64,000 nucleotides of DNA from Mesorhizobium sp. 113-3-3 (GTDB lineage Bacteria > Pseudomonadota > Alphaproteobacteria > Rhizobiales > Rhizobiaceae): the NCBI RefSeq assembly GCF_016756495.1, contig NZ_AP023243.1:1488001-1552000 (forward strand), written 5' to 3'. Both the position numbers and the translations under genes were made by a program. The notes beneath the pieces were generated by a model. That model did not search any database and had not been told where the DNA came from. It saw nothing but the letters and a program-made list of their open reading frames with translations. This document shows positions 52,698 through 63,018 of the stretch, one piece after another. Numbering within the stretch: position 1 is the first letter of the stretch; each line of letters opens with the position of its first letter.

Positions 52698-53738
52698 ATG
52701 AAGAGATTCACAACCGCCATCCTGGCGGGTGTCGCCATGTCGCTGACGCTTGCGTCGGTCGCGCAGGCGAAGGACAAGGTCATCGGCGTTTCGTGGTCCA
52801 ACTTCCAGGAAGAGCGCTGGAAGACCGACGAGGCCGCCATGAAGAAGGCCATCGAGGCCGCCGGCGACAAGTACATTTCCGCTGACGCGCAGTCCAATCC
52901 CGGAAAGCAGCTCACCGATGTCGAAAGCCTGATCTCGCAGGGCGCCAATTCGCTGATCATCCTGGCGCAGGATGCCTCGGCCATCGGCCCGGCCGTGCAG
53001 AAGGCGCTGGACGAAGGCATTCCGGTCGTCGGCTATGACCGCCTGATCGAGAACAAGGACGTCTTCTACCTGACCTTCGACAACAAGGAAGTCGGTCGCC
53101 TGCAGGCGAGCGCGGTGTTCAAGGCCAAGCCGGAAGGCAACTATGTCTTCATCAAGGGCTCGGGCGCCGATCCGAATGCCGACTTCCTGTTCGCGGGCTC
53201 GATGGAAGTGCTGAAGGCTGCCATCGACAGCGGCAAGATCAAGAATGTCGGCGAGGCCTATACGGACGGCTGGCTGCCCGCCAACGCCCAGAAGAACATG
53301 GAGCAGTTCCTGACCGCCAACGACAACAAGGTCGACGCGGTGGTCGCGGCCAATGACGGCACCGCCGGCGGCGTCGTCGCGGCGCTGACGGCGCAGGGTC
53401 TTGCCGGCACCGTGCCGGTTTCGGGCCAGGACGGCGACCATGCCGCGCTGAACCGCATCGCGCTCGGCACCCAGACCGTGTCGGTGTGGAAGGACGCGCG
53501 CGAACTCGGCAAGAATGCCGCCGAGATCGCCTCGCAGCTGGCCGACGGCAAGAAGATGACCGACATCGCCGGTGTGAAGGACTTCACGACGCCTGGCGGC
53601 AACACCGTCAAGTCGCTGTTCCTGACCCCGGTCGCCATCACCAAGGACAATCTCAACGTCGTCATCGACGCCGGCTGGATCAAGAAGGACGAAGTCTGCG
53701 CGGGCGTCGCCGCCGGCAGCGTCGCCGCCTGCAACTAA
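52698..53738 (+). CDS. xylF: Sugar ABC transporter substrate-binding protein, D-xylose type
   Basis: A 346-residue periplasmic binding protein of the XylF/Peripla_BP_4 group. Signal peptide: residues 1-23 ending SVAQA. Then [46 protein letters not shown] and [15 protein letters not shown], all very close to known D-xylose-binding proteins. Two cysteines (in [16 protein letters not shown]) could form a C-terminal disulfide. A strong stem-loop follows the stop codon. Confidence 0.9.
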   Translation: MKRFTTAILAGVAMSLTLASVAQAKDKVIGVSWSNFQEERWKTDEAAMKKAIEAAGDKYISADAQSNPGKQLTDVESLISQGANSLIILAQDASAIGPAVQKALDEGIPVVGYDRLIENKDVFYLTFDNKEVGRLQASAVFKAKPEGNYVFIKGSGADPNADFLFAGSMEVLKAAIDSGKIKNVGEAYTDGWLPANAQKNMEQFLTANDNKVDAVVAANDGTAGGVVAALTAQGLAGTVPVSGQDGDHAALNRIALGTQTVSVWKDARELGKNAAEIASQLADGKKMTDIAGVKDFTTPGGNTVKSLFLTPVAITKDNLNVVIDAGWIKKDEVCAGVAAGSVAACN

Positions 53739-53763
53739 ACGGCGCAAGATTGTTCGACATCGA

Positions 53764-53791
53764 CGCCGCGGCCCAAAAGCCGCGGCGTTTT
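53764..53791 (+). terminator. Intercistronic stem-loop behind xylF
   Basis: CGCCGCGGC / GCCGCGGCG with a 6-base loop followed by TTTT. It should lower transcription of the permease and ATPase genes relative to the binding protein. Confidence 0.75.
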
Positions 53792-53883
53792 CCCAAGGGC
53801 TTCCCGCTTCAAATGACCGCGGAAAGCAAATAGCATCCATGTTCCGGCACCCGCGCCAGACGGTAAACCGGTGGGAGGATAGC

Positions 53884-55215
53884 ATGACCGACACGACCTC
53901 TAATCAACCGGTCGGCAGCACTGCAGCGGACAGGGCGCGTGCATCCGAACTCAGCGCCGTTGGGCGGTTCCTCAAGGCGACCGAACTCGACACGCGCATG
54001 CTCGGCATGGTCGGCGCGCTGTTGATCATCTGGGTCGGCATCCATGTCCTGTCGGGCGGGCTTTTCCTGACGCCGCGCAATCTGTGGAACCTGTCGGTGC
54101 AGACCTCGTCGGTCGCGATCATGGCGACCGGTATGGTGCTGGTCATCGTCATGCGCAACATCGACCTCTCGGTCGGATCCGTCGAAGGCGTGATCGGCAT
54201 GATCATGGGCGTGGCGCAGGCCGAATTCCTCATCCGCGTCGTCGGTTTCCAGCTTGGAAATCCCTGGCTCTGGATCATCGCGCTGGCCGCCGGCGTGGCG
54301 CTCGGTCTCCTGATCGGCGCATTCCAGGGCTTCATCATCGCCTATATGGAGGTTCCGGCCTTCATCGTGACGCTGGGCGGCCTGCTCGTCTGGCGCGGCA
54401 TGGCATGGCTGATCACCAGCGGGCGCACGGTCGCGCCGCTCGACACAACCTTCCAGCTGATGGGCGGCGGACCACGCGGCTCGATCGGCGCCACCGCCAG
54501 CTGGATCGTCGGTGTCGTCGCCTGCGTGGCGGTCGCCTTCATGCTGCTCAACGGCAGGTCGCAGCGCAAGCGGTTCCACTTTCCGCTGCGCCCCGTCTGG
54601 GCCGAGACCTTGCTTGGCGTGGTTGCCTGCGCCGCTATCCTTGGCGCGGTCTGGATCGCCAATTCCTATCCATGGCCGATCGGCATCGTGCGCCAGTACG
54701 CCCAGCAGAACGGCATCACCGTTCCCGAAGGCGGGCTGTACATCGCGCATGGCATTGCCATACCGGTGCTGATGGCGGTGGCCGTGGGCATCATCATGAC
54801 CTTCATCACCAAGCGCACGCGTTTCGGCCGCTATGTCTTTGCCATTGGCGGCAATCCGGAGGCGGCTGAACTTGCCGGCATCAACACGCGCTGGGTGACC
54901 ATGAAGGTGTTCATGATCATGGGCGTGCTGGCCGCGATCAGCGCCGCGATCTCGTCGGCACGCCTCAACGCGTCGACCAATGCGCTGGGCACGCTGGACG
55001 AACTCCTGGTCATCGCCGCCGCCGTCATCGGCGGCACGTCGCTCGCCGGCGGCGCCGGCACGGTGATGGGCGCCATGCTGGGCGCGCTTCTGATGCAGTC
55101 ATTGCAGTCGGGCATGGTGCTGCTCGGCATCGACTCGCCGCTGCAGAGCATCGTCGTCGGCGCCGTGCTGGTCATCGCCGTGTGGCTCGACACCGTCTAT
55201 CGCAAGCGGGTTTAG
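53884..55215 (+). CDS. xylH: Sugar ABC transporter permease, XylH-type
   Basis: A 443-residue permease (BPD_transp_2 family) with about ten hydrophobic segments. The family motif [24 protein letters not shown] is present, as are the [21 protein letters not shown] and [12 protein letters not shown] motifs. It moves the sugar with XylF and the ATPase downstream (15 bp gap). GGGAGG precedes the ATG at 53884. Confidence 0.92.
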   Translation: MTDTTSNQPVGSTAADRARASELSAVGRFLKATELDTRMLGMVGALLIIWVGIHVLSGGLFLTPRNLWNLSVQTSSVAIMATGMVLVIVMRNIDLSVGSVEGVIGMIMGVAQAEFLIRVVGFQLGNPWLWIIALAAGVALGLLIGAFQGFIIAYMEVPAFIVTLGGLLVWRGMAWLITSGRTVAPLDTTFQLMGGGPRGSIGATASWIVGVVACVAVAFMLLNGRSQRKRFHFPLRPVWAETLLGVVACAAILGAVWIANSYPWPIGIVRQYAQQNGITVPEGGLYIAHGIAIPVLMAVAVGIIMTFITKRTRFGRYVFAIGGNPEAAELAGINTRWVTMKVFMIMGVLAAISAAISSARLNASTNALGTLDELLVIAAAVIGGTSLAGGAGTVMGAMLGALLMQSLQSGMVLLGIDSPLQSIVVGAVLVIAVWLDTVYRKRV

Positions 55216-55229
55216 GGGGAGAAACGATC

Positions 55230-56054
<825 letters not shown>

Positions 56055-56208
56055 GGCCCCGCGCCGGCGGCCCGGTATCGGCTTGACCGGCATGGCCGGT
56101 TGCCGCCCACGTGATATGCCAGTGATCGCGATGGCTTGGCCTTGCCATTGTGTTGGCCTGACGACTTGCCCATAAAGGTCCGGTATTGCTCATGGGCCGC
56201 ATCATCCG

Positions 56209-57849
56209 TTGAAGAAGCTTTTTCCAATCGTCGCGTTCATCGCTGTTGCGCTGATCAGCATGACCATGGCGGGATTCGCCTATTTCGCGACGCAGGAGGC
56301 CTCCCGCATCAAGTTCGAAGCGGCCGCCGACGATGCCCTCAACCGGATCGAGAGCCGCATCGACCTGCATCTGTCGCTGCTGCGGTCGACTCAGGCCCTG
56401 TTCGACGCCCGCAATGGCGATATCTCGCAGACAGAGTTCAAGGCGTTCTTCAACGCGCTGGATGTCGACAACAATTTCGCCGGCCTGCGCGGCATCGGGT
56501 TCCTCGGGCTGGTCAAGACGGGTGACGAGGCGGCGCTCGAACGCGACATCCTCCACGATTTTGGCGTCAGCCATCCGATCTATCCTGGAACCACGCAGCC
56601 CTGGCGCGCGCCCATCGTGCTCTTCGAGCCGCTGGATCCGTCCAACCAGGCCAGCATCGGTTATGACATGTTCAGCGAACCGGCGCGGCGCGCGGCGATC
56701 GAGCAGGCGATGGCCGATGACCAGCAGCACGCGAGCGGGCTGGTGCAGCTGGGCCAGGGCACGGGTGCCACGCAGACCTTCCCCGGCTTCCTCGTCTTCG
56801 TGCGGCTCAACGTCGAGACTGCGCCGGAGGTCATCAACGCATCGCGATCCTCGACCGCGGGCTTTCTCTACGCCGCCTTCCGGGCCCGCGACCTGTTCCA
56901 GATCGCACTCAGCCGCGCGCCGTTGCTGCCGGTCAACACCGAGATCTATGACGGCGCGGCGGACAGCGGCAATCTCTTGTTCCGGTCGGAGACGCCTCCT
57001 GCCTCGGCCTTTGGCGATCGGCTGCTCGTCACCCGCAAGATCACGGTGGCCGGCCGCCCATGGACGGTGCTGTTCCGGCCGACCAGCGCCTTCTCGCAGC
57101 CGTCGTCGCGCGCCATCCCGGTGATGCTGGGGCTGTTTGGCCTGCTCGCGGCGGGCGCCATCGCACTGGTGGCGCGTTACCAGGAGCGAGCCTATGAGGC
57201 GGCGTCACGCCTGCACGAGACGACCGAAAAAAGCCTGCTCGAAAAAGACCTGATGCTGCAGGAGATGAAGCATCGCATCAAGAATTCGATCACAAGAGTG
57301 CTGGCGATAGCGCGGCAGACGGCGTCGCGGGCGACGGACGTCAACGAGTTTTCGGCGTCTTTTTCGGCCAGGCTGCAGGCGATGGCGGCGTCCCAGGACA
57401 TGCTGACGCGCTCGCGCTGGCAGAAAGCCGATCTCGCCGACCTGCTGCGCATCGAGCTTGGCCAGGTGTTCGGCAAGGATCTGCCCGAGGGGTTGCTGTC
57501 GGGACCGGAGGTGCTGCTCGACGAGACCACGACGCAGGCGCTCGGCCTGACCTTCCACGAGCTGGCGACCAATGCGCTGAAATATGGCGAAGCCGGCAAT
57601 TCCGCCAATTCGCTCAGGAGCGACTGGGCGCTCAAGGTCGAATGGTCGGTGGAAGGGCGCGGGCGGGAACGGACGCTGGCGCTGCACTGGCTGGAGGCCG
57701 GGAAGAAAAAAGTCGAGGCGCCGGTCGAGACCGGATTCGGCACCAAGCTGATCGACCTCAACGTCACGCGCGAACTGCGCGGCACGATCAAGCGCGATTT
57801 TCAGGCCGATGGTCTGAAGGTGGAAATCAGAATTCCGCTGACAGGCTGA
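56209..57849 (+). CDS. CHASE-domain HWE-type sensor histidine kinase
   Basis: A 546-residue membrane sensor. Residues 4-27 are the first membrane helix, followed by a CHASE-type periplasmic sensor ([31 protein letters not shown]) and a second helix at about 303-325 ([18 protein letters not shown]). The HWE/HisKA_2 kinase has H355 ([20 protein letters not shown]) and [12 protein letters not shown]. The first codon is TTG; no strong ribosome site is visible. CHASE sensors usually detect small molecules such as cytokinins or cyclic dipeptides. It could feed PhyR. Confidence 0.9.
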   Translation: MKKLFPIVAFIAVALISMTMAGFAYFATQEASRIKFEAAADDALNRIESRIDLHLSLLRSTQALFDARNGDISQTEFKAFFNALDVDNNFAGLRGIGFLGLVKTGDEAALERDILHDFGVSHPIYPGTTQPWRAPIVLFEPLDPSNQASIGYDMFSEPARRAAIEQAMADDQQHASGLVQLGQGTGATQTFPGFLVFVRLNVETAPEVINASRSSTAGFLYAAFRARDLFQIALSRAPLLPVNTEIYDGAADSGNLLFRSETPPASAFGDRLLVTRKITVAGRPWTVLFRPTSAFSQPSSRAIPVMLGLFGLLAAGAIALVARYQERAYEAASRLHETTEKSLLEKDLMLQEMKHRIKNSITRVLAIARQTASRATDVNEFSASFSARLQAMAASQDMLTRSRWQKADLADLLRIELGQVFGKDLPEGLLSGPEVLLDETTTQALGLTFHELATNALKYGEAGNSANSLRSDWALKVEWSVEGRGRERTLALHWLEAGKKKVEAPVETGFGTKLIDLNVTRELRGTIKRDFQADGLKVEIRIPLTG

Positions 57850-57893
57850 CGGCGAACAGTCAGGCTGACAGGGCACGCCCATACGTGCAAAAT

Positions 57894-57919
57894 CCGGAGG
57901 CCGGCGGACCGGCCTCCGG
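57894..57919. terminator. Hairpin between convergent kinase and lipoprotein genes
   Basis: An 11-bp perfect stem CCGGAGGCCGG / CCGGCCTCCGG with a CGGA loop. No U run on either side, so it may act as a weak bidirectional terminator. Confidence 0.6.
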
Positions 57920-57943
57920 ATCGAAGTTTCGACTATCGCCGAA

Positions 57944-58189
57944 TCAGTTGCAGCGCGCCGTGTAGATCCGGCCGCGATGATCGCGATACTGGCAATAGCC
58001 ATTGCGCAGGTTGCGCACCAGCAGGCCGGAACCGGCACCGACGGCCGCACCGATCAGCGCGCCCTTGCCGCCGCCGACCAGACCGCCGATACCGGCGCCA
58101 ATCAAGCCGCCGCCAACCACGTCCTGTTCGGTCGAGGTGCAGCCGCTGAGAGCGGCGACCGCAACCATGGCAATAATCATCTTCCGCAT
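57944..58189 (-). CDS. Glycine-zipper lipoprotein
   Basis: An 81-residue exported lipoprotein: signal MRKMIIAMVAVAALSGC with an LSGC lipobox, then a glycine zipper (DVVGGGLIGAGIGGLVGGGK, GALIGAAVGAGSG) and a C-terminal pair of cysteines in the stretch GYCQYRDHRGRIYTARCN. Members of the YMGG/glycine-zipper group interact with the outer membrane. AGGAGTGACT precedes the ATG. Confidence 0.88.
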   Translation of the reverse strand: MRKMIIAMVAVAALSGCTSTEQDVVGGGLIGAGIGGLVGGGKGALIGAAVGAGSGLLVRNLRNGYCQYRDHRGRIYTARCN

Positions 58190-58272
58190 AGAGTCACTCC
58201 TCACTTTGTGTCCACACTTTGGTAAGCTCCAGCAGCCATTTAGCACGAAATAACGGCCTTTGCTGCTCCAAT

Positions 58273-58599
58273 TTATTGTTGGCTAAGGTAGTCCTTTTCT
58301 GGGCGCGTTGCATTCGATGCCATGACGAGGCTGGAAATGGCAAGAGAGGCGTCGAGGCTGCCGTCGGGACGCACATTCCAGACGACCTGATCGTAGTCAT
58401 CCTCAAGCGCGGGATCGACAGCAAGGCATCTGGCGACGATATGCTGCGCCTGTCCCTGCACGTCGCCCATGGCAAAGGGGCGTTCGGCGGTGCATTCGTC
58501 GGCGGTTTCGAAAATGCTCACGGGCACCTGCAACTCGCGACAATCGGTCATCGAGTTGCTGCAGCCGATGACAAGCAACAATGCGGCGATGTGTTCCAT
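58273..58599 (-). CDS. Small lipoprotein-like protein under an EcfG promoter
   Basis: A 108-residue protein with a signal and lipobox: EHIAALLLVIGCSNS. The mature part has TADECTAERPFAMGDVQGQA and DDYDQVVWNVRPDGSLDA. The EcfG promoter at 58624-58649 puts transcription start near 58617, which supports the ATG at 58599 over an earlier GTG at 58620. Function unknown; a cell-envelope stress role is inferred from the promoter. Confidence 0.7.
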   Translation of the reverse strand: MEHIAALLLVIGCSNSMTDCRELQVPVSIFETADECTAERPFAMGDVQGQAQHIVARCLAVDPALEDDYDQVVWNVRPDGSLDASLAISSLVMASNATRPEKDYLSQQ

Positions 58600-58623
58600 G
58601 GCGACATGTCCTCTCGCCACAAC

Positions 58624-58649
58624 AACGGCCCATTACGGTCAAAAGTTCC
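58624..58649 (-). promoter_or_regulatory. EcfG-type promoter of the lipoprotein gene
   Basis: On the minus strand GGAAC - 17 bases - CGTT. The spacer is one base longer than in the other copies, within the known 16-17 range. Confidence 0.65.
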
Positions 58650-58730
58650 TGAGCGGTCGGGGGGGCATGCGAATAATGCCGGCGCTGCAAGCGGTTGACG
58701 GCACGCACTCTCGCCAGCAGGGGATTTCGG

Positions 58731-58892
58731 TCAGGTCAGCTGGAACAGCGCGACGAGGAGAATGGTCGAGGCCGCCGCCAGGACGATGCCCCACAGCAAT
58801 GTGTGACGCGGCGAGGTAAGCGGTTCCGCGGATGCTTCTGGATCATGGAATTCGCCCATCGAAACACGGGCGGCCTGTTCCAGTCTGTTCAT
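58731..58892 (-). CDS. Small membrane protein of unknown function
   Basis: A 53-residue protein: NRLEQAARVSMGEFHDPE, then a hydrophobic helix TLLWGIVLAAASTILLVALF. The frame is open upstream but not protein-like. It has no visible ribosome site and follows the HWE kinase by about 190 bp on the same strand. It could be a small stress membrane protein or spurious. Confidence 0.5.
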   Translation of the reverse strand: MNRLEQAARVSMGEFHDPEASAEPLTSPRHTLLWGIVLAAASTILLVALFQLT

Positions 58893-59083
58893 GTCGGCGA
58901 CCGTCAAGCATTCCTCCCACACCGTACCGCGACTTGGCGGATTGCAGCGGTATCTGGGTAAAACAGCATCCGCTCCTATGGTGAACAGCCGGTTAAGGAT
59001 CTTTGCTTGCAGCCGGAGCCGGATGATGTCAGGCGGGATCCACCTAAGATATGAATCCGCCTCTAAATCAGAGGGATAGCTGC

Positions 59084-60118
59084 TCACTGCGTCTCGAAAT
59101 TGCTGTGCGGGACGACAAGACGGTATTCGAGGCGACCGTCCGCGATGTCGAGGCTTGCGGTTCCGCTCAGGGAGGCCGGCACCACCCGCTCGAGCGCGAC
59201 GCTGCCGAAACGCTTTTGGCTCCCCCGACCGCCATTGGTTCCAATGGCTTCGGCCCATGTCAGCGACAGGGCAACCTCGCCAGTGGCGGCGGCGTTGAGA
59301 TTGGCGGTCACTTCGACGAATCCATCCGGCCGGGACAGGGCGCCATAGCTGACCGAGTTGACGGCAAGCTCATGCATCGCCAGGCCGATATGCAGCGCGG
59401 CATTGGGATTGAGATAGGGGTTGGCGCCCCGCAGACGAAGGCTGTGCGATGTGTTCGTCCCATAGCGACCGACCTGGCTCGTCACCAGTTCATGAAGGGC
59501 CGCACCTCGCCAGTTGGAGGATGTCACCAGATCCTGCGAGGAGGAGAGCGACTGCAGCCGGCCCCGAAAGCGCGTGAGGAAGTCGCCGATGCCGTCTGAG
59601 TAGCGGCCGGTCTGGGTCGCGATGCTCTGGATGATCGCCAGGAGATTCTTCGAGCGGTGGCTGACCTCGCGAAGCAATGATGTCAGCGTCTGTTCACGCC
59701 GCTTCTGCTCCGTCGTTTCTACCATGGTGGTGACGACACCTTGCACGTCGCCGGCGTCGCCCCGGTCGGCATCGATCCAAACCTGAAACCAGCGGACGCC
59801 GTTTTCGACCGGAACACTGATTTCAAGGCGCTCTGGGTTGCCTGTGGCGACCACATCGCGCTTGGCGGTGCTGATGCGGTCGGCCTGCGCTGTCGGCAGG
59901 ATGCCATTGCCGTCGGAATTGTCCGAAATCCAGGGCGCGCGCATGTTGCGGGCCCAGACGGTTTTCAACTCGCGATCCTGATAGAGGACGGAAATGCCGG
60001 CATTGTGCAGCGCGTGGAGAAGAGCCCGGCCTAGCTGCATGCCACTTTCCGCCGGATGCAGGGCGATGACTTCCTCGCTCCGTGCGCCGTCCGTCCTATC
60101 TGCAGTCTTGGAACGCAT
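59084..60118 (-). CDS. PAS/HWE-type histidine kinase
   Basis: A 344-residue soluble kinase. An N-terminal PAS-like sensor covers residues about 33-140 (HNAGISVLYQDRELKTVWAR; SVPVENGVRWFQVWID). The HWE kinase has H154 (LLREVSHRSKNLLAIIQ) and the N-box HELAVNSVSYGAL. Kinases of this class (PhyK-like) phosphorylate PhyR. Its own EcfG promoter (60148-60172) and the PhyR gene 560 bp away support a role in the general stress response, forming a feedback loop. Confidence 0.9.
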   Translation of the reverse strand: MRSKTADRTDGARSEEVIALHPAESGMQLGRALLHALHNAGISVLYQDRELKTVWARNMRAPWISDNSDGNGILPTAQADRISTAKRDVVATGNPERLEISVPVENGVRWFQVWIDADRGDAGDVQGVVTTMVETTEQKRREQTLTSLLREVSHRSKNLLAIIQSIATQTGRYSDGIGDFLTRFRGRLQSLSSSQDLVTSSNWRGAALHELVTSQVGRYGTNTSHSLRLRGANPYLNPNAALHIGLAMHELAVNSVSYGALSRPDGFVEVTANLNAAATGEVALSLTWAEAIGTNGGRGSQKRFGSVALERVVPASLSGTASLDIADGRLEYRLVVPHSNFETQ

Positions 60119-60147
60119 CGGTTGATCTGTCCACCCAACTCAGGCTG

Positions 60148-60172
60148 AACGGCTCACTGCGAAATGGGTTCC
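60148..60172 (-). promoter_or_regulatory. EcfG-type promoter of the HWE kinase gene
   Basis: On the minus strand GGAAC - 16 bases - CGTT. The kinase ATG is 29 bp downstream of CGTT. Confidence 0.78.
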
Positions 60173-60209
60173 CAATGAAATTTCCGCGGAATCCGTCCCC
60201 TAAAACGGT

Positions 60210-60248
60210 CCGCCGGACGGTGTCTGTTTGAAGGACACCGTCCGGCGG
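60210..60248 (-). terminator. 15-bp stem-loop behind DUF1328
   Basis: A perfect stem (CCGCCGGACGGTGTC / GACACCGTCCGGCGG) with a 9-base loop. On the minus strand it is followed by ACCGTTTTAG. It is probably the DUF1328 terminator and insulates the kinase promoter. Confidence 0.75.
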
Positions 60249-60306
60249 TGGCTGGAAACCGTTTGAGGGGTGCGGCTTCCAGTGTTCGCTCGAGTAGGAT
60301 TCGCCC

Positions 60307-60471
60307 TCACGCCCGTTTGAACAGGCCGGCCAGTAGCGAAATGACCAGGAAGGCGAGAAAGATGAAGAACAATATCTGCGCTATGCCAGCGGATGTGCCG
60401 GCGATGCCGCCGAAACCAAGCGCGCCGGCAATGATCGCCACGACGAGAAATACGAGCGCCCAGTAAAGCAT
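60307..60471 (-). CDS. DUF1328 small membrane protein
   Basis: A 54-residue protein with two hydrophobic helices: [40 protein letters not shown], ending LLAGLFKRA. This is the DUF1328/YtjA family signature. GGAG lies 7 bases before the ATG. Such small membrane proteins often belong to stress regulons, and its EcfG promoter (60502-60526) supports this. Confidence 0.92.
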   Translation of the reverse strand: MLYWALVFLVVAIIAGALGFGGIAGTSAGIAQILFFIFLAFLVISLLAGLFKRA

Positions 60472-60501
60472 GGTTCATCTCCTTCCGAATGCTGCAGGGA
60501 A

Positions 60502-60526
60502 AACGTGGGTGGGTGCGGTTTGTTCC
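60502..60526 (-). promoter_or_regulatory. EcfG-type promoter of DUF1328
   Basis: On the minus strand GGAAC - 16 bases - CGTT, 30 bp before the DUF1328 start. Confidence 0.8.
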
Positions 60527-60608
60527 ACCCTTTGCCGAAAAAGGCGATGCTTGCAAACCGTTAGAGGCAAAGCGCCTCAAAATTCGCGACGGATGGCTCC
60601 GGTTGCCA

Positions 60609-60643
60609 AAAGGCCGCCCGGCGCATTGCATCGGGCGGCCTTT
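60609..60643 (-). terminator. Intrinsic terminator of phyR
   Basis: AAAGGCCGCCCG / CGGGCGGCCTTT with an 11-base loop; on the minus strand a U run follows. It lies 35 bp behind the phyR stop. Confidence 0.88.
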
Positions 60644-60677
60644 GGGTTCGGCCTTTCAGGCTGGAAAGGCAGCAGCC

Positions 60678-61472
60678 CTACGCGGCGGCCTTGGCCTGAC
60701 GGTCGAAGAACAGCGCCTGGCTGATCAGTGCCTTGACCATGTCGGGATTGAACGGCTTGGTCACCAGGAAGGCCGGTTCAGGGCGTTCGCCGGTCAGGAG
60801 GCGTTCGGGAAAAGCAGTGATGAAGATTACCGGCACCGAAGTTGACGACAGGATCTCGTTGACCGCCTCGATGCCCGAACTTCCGTCGGCGAGCTGGATG
60901 TCGGCCAGCACCATCTTCGGTCGCGTCTTGCCGAACATCGTCACCGCTTCGGCGTGCGTGCGCGCCGTTCCAACGACACGATGACCGAGGCTCTCGACCA
61001 TCTCCTCTATGTCCATGGCGATCAGCGGTTCGTCCTCGATGATGAGCACATCGGTCGCCACCTGGCGGGAAATCTCGTTGCTTGCCTGGGCAAGCAGCTC
61101 GGAGAACTGCTGGTCGCCGACGTCGAGGATCTCGGCCGCCTCGTCCTCGCTGAAACCTTCGACGGCAACCAGCAGGAAGGCCTGGCGCGGCAGGGGCGCG
61201 ATGGCGTTGAGATTGGCGGCGGCGCGCTGTTCCCACGCCGATTGAGCCTGCTCCTGCGGCACGCGGATGGCGACGGACGTGAAGAGTTTGGCGAAAACCT
61301 TGTAGAGGGCGATACGGTCGCTCGATGCCTCGGGGAAGATGTCGACATCGGCGATGATGGCCTCAAGCATCGCAGCGACCAGCGCGTCGCCGCTCTCTTG
61401 CGATCCCGAGACAGCGCGCGAGAAGCGGCGCAGGAACGGCAGGTGCGGCGCGATGGTGGCGGATAAACTCAT
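60678..61472 (-). CDS. phyR: General stress response regulator PhyR
   Basis: A 264-residue protein: an N-terminal sigma-factor-like domain (residues 1-135, with LPRQAFLLVAVEGFSEDEAAEIL like sigma region 4) and a C-terminal receiver with phospho-acceptor D191 (LADIQLADGSSG) and E146-D147-E148. When phosphorylated the sigma-like part binds NepR and frees EcfG. It is divergent from nepR-ecfG, with an EcfG promoter of its own. Confidence 0.96.
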   Translation of the reverse strand: MSLSATIAPHLPFLRRFSRAVSGSQESGDALVAAMLEAIIADVDIFPEASSDRIALYKVFAKLFTSVAIRVPQEQAQSAWEQRAAANLNAIAPLPRQAFLLVAVEGFSEDEAAEILDVGDQQFSELLAQASNEISRQVATDVLIIEDEPLIAMDIEEMVESLGHRVVGTARTHAEAVTMFGKTRPKMVLADIQLADGSSGIEAVNEILSSTSVPVIFITAFPERLLTGERPEPAFLVTKPFNPDMVKALISQALFFDRQAKAAA

Positions 61473-61544
61473 GATAAGACGTCTCCCTCAGTGTGACGCG
61501 ATTGCTTGGTTACAGGTCAAGCTGATTGCAAGCCCCGCTAATAC

Positions 61545-61569
61545 AACGCGGGTTTTCTCAGAAAGTTCC
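61545..61569 (-). promoter_or_regulatory. EcfG-type promoter of phyR
   Basis: On the minus strand GGAAC - 16 bases - CGTT, 72 bp before the phyR start. Confidence 0.85.
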
Positions 61570-61578
61570 AGCCGATAT

Positions 61579-61603
61579 GGAACGAAAAGGCGGGAACGGC
61601 GTT
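61579..61603 (+). promoter_or_regulatory. EcfG-type promoter of nepR-ecfG
   Basis: On the plus strand GGAAC (61579-61583) - 16 bases - CGTT (61600-61603), 90 bp before nepR. It is back-to-back with the phyR promoter. Confidence 0.85.
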
Positions 61604-61693
61604 TGATGTGGGGATGGGCAACCAGACGAGGGTGCCGCTTGCCTTGTGTTGAGTTGAGTCAGAGCGGCCTAGTGCTGGGAATATAAGGGCGAA

Positions 61694-61897
61694 ATGAAGG
61701 ACATGACGAAAGATATTTTGGCTGGCGCCGAGGGCAGGCGCCGGAACGGTGTCGGCGACCCGCTCGGGCCGAACTCCGAAATCGGACGCAAACTCAAACA
61801 ATATTATGACGAGCTGGTCTCCGACGATGTGCCGGATCGCTTTTCCCAACTGCTCAGCCAGTTGGAACAGGCCGAACCCGCACAGAAGAAGGACTGA
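61694..61897 (+). CDS. nepR: Anti-sigma factor NepR
   Basis: A 67-residue protein with the NepR core LGPNSEIGRKLKQYYDELVS and VPDRFSQLLSQLE. It binds EcfG in unstressed cells and PhyR-P in stressed cells. It is located 3 bp ahead of ecfG, so the two are translated together. Confidence 0.94.
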   Translation: MKDMTKDILAGAEGRRRNGVGDPLGPNSEIGRKLKQYYDELVSDDVPDRFSQLLSQLEQAEPAQKKD

Positions 61898-61900
61898 GTC

Positions 61901-62452
61901 ATGGCAGCGGTCTCCCAAGGCTTCAAGACCGATCTGCTTGGGGCAATCCCGAGCTTGCGGGCCTTTGCCGTGTCGTTGACGCAGAATGCCGACAAGGCCG
62001 ACGACCTCGTTCAGGAGACACTGGTCAAGGCCTGGGACAAGCATGAGAGCTTCCAGCCCGGCACCAACCTCAAGGCATGGCTTTTCACCATCCTGCGCAA
62101 TGAATTCTATTCGCAGATGCGCAAACGCGGCCGCGAGGTGCAGGACAGCGACGGCATCATGACGGCGAGGCTCGCGGTGCATCCGGCCCAGCACGGCCAG
62201 CTCGATCTCAAGGATTTTCGTGGCGCTCTCGAGCAGTTGCCGGAAGACCAGCGCGAGGCCATCATTCTCATCGGCGCATCGGGCTTCTCCTATGAAGAAG
62301 CCGCCGAAATCTGCGGTTGCGCGGTCGGAACGATCAAGAGCCGCGTCAGCAGGGCACGTACGCGCCTGCAGGAGATTCTCAAGATTTCCGGCGAGGACGA
62401 ATATGGTCCCGATGCGATCTCGGCCCAGGTGACGGGGACAGCGGCGCATTGA
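61901..62452 (+). CDS. ecfG: General stress ECF sigma factor EcfG
   Basis: A 183-residue ECF sigma factor. Region 2 includes NADKADDLVQETLVKAWDKH and LKAWLFTILRNEFYSQMRKR; region 4 has LEQLPEDQREAIILIGASGF and SYEEAAEICGCAVGTIKSRVSRARTRL. It directs polymerase to the GGAAC-N16-CGTT promoters found across this window. It is preceded directly by NepR. Confidence 0.96.
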   Translation: MAAVSQGFKTDLLGAIPSLRAFAVSLTQNADKADDLVQETLVKAWDKHESFQPGTNLKAWLFTILRNEFYSQMRKRGREVQDSDGIMTARLAVHPAQHGQLDLKDFRGALEQLPEDQREAIILIGASGFSYEEAAEICGCAVGTIKSRVSRARTRLQEILKISGEDEYGPDAISAQVTGTAAH

Positions 62453-62488
62453 CGTGGATCCGGGTCCCTGACTCGGATCGATCTCAGT

Positions 62489-62938
62489 TCACCCCGGAGA
62501 GCCGCGTCCATAGGCCATCGCCACCGCTTCGACGAGATCCTCGCCTGAATAGGGTTTGGTGACCAGCCTCACGCCTGGAAAGGATGCCTTGATCTCGTCC
62601 GCATCGGAATAGCCGGAGGCGAACACGAAAGGCACGCCTGTTTCACGCAGGCCGGCGGCGAATTCGAGCGTCGAGGTGCCGCCCAGCATCAGATCGACGA
62701 TGGCCGCGTCGAATTGCGTTGCGACCTTTCCGCCATCGATCTCGGCCAGGTCGCGGGCAACCACCACCTCGCCGGCCCCGTGGTCGCGGCAGAGCTGCTC
62801 GACATCCATGGCGATGAGGAATTCGTCCTCCAGGACAAGAATTCGCAATCCGTCAAGCAAATGGGGCACGGGCAATCGCTCCTTGAAACGCCGGGAGTCA
62901 TGATCGCAATTCGGCGTGCTGTCATTTAAAAAAGACAT
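62489..62938 (-). CDS. Single-domain response regulator
   Basis: A 149-residue stand-alone receiver with an N-terminal 30-residue extension: LRILVLEDEFLIAMDVEQL, phospho-acceptor D82 (AAIVDLMLGG), FASGYSD, and the Lys of LVTKPYSGEDLVEAV. No output domain. It may shuttle phosphate between the HWE kinases and PhyR, or act as a phosphate sink. It converges with ecfG and diverges from the Crp/Fnr gene. Confidence 0.88.
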   Translation of the reverse strand: MSFLNDSTPNCDHDSRRFKERLPVPHLLDGLRILVLEDEFLIAMDVEQLCRDHGAGEVVVARDLAEIDGGKVATQFDAAIVDLMLGGTSTLEFAAGLRETGVPFVFASGYSDADEIKASFPGVRLVTKPYSGEDLVEAVAMAYGRGSPG

Positions 62939-62950
62939 GCCTTCTACTCC

Positions 62951-62975
62951 GGAACTCCCGACCCGGCAAAACGTT
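62951..62975 (+). promoter_or_regulatory. EcfG-type promoter of the Crp/Fnr gene
   Basis: GGAAC (62951-62955) - 16 bases - CGTT (62972-62975), 43 bp before the ATG at 63019. Confidence 0.78.
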
Positions 62976-63018
62976 TAAAAATGCCTGCTGACCGGCAGGC
63001 TTTCGAAGAGGGGTCGAA

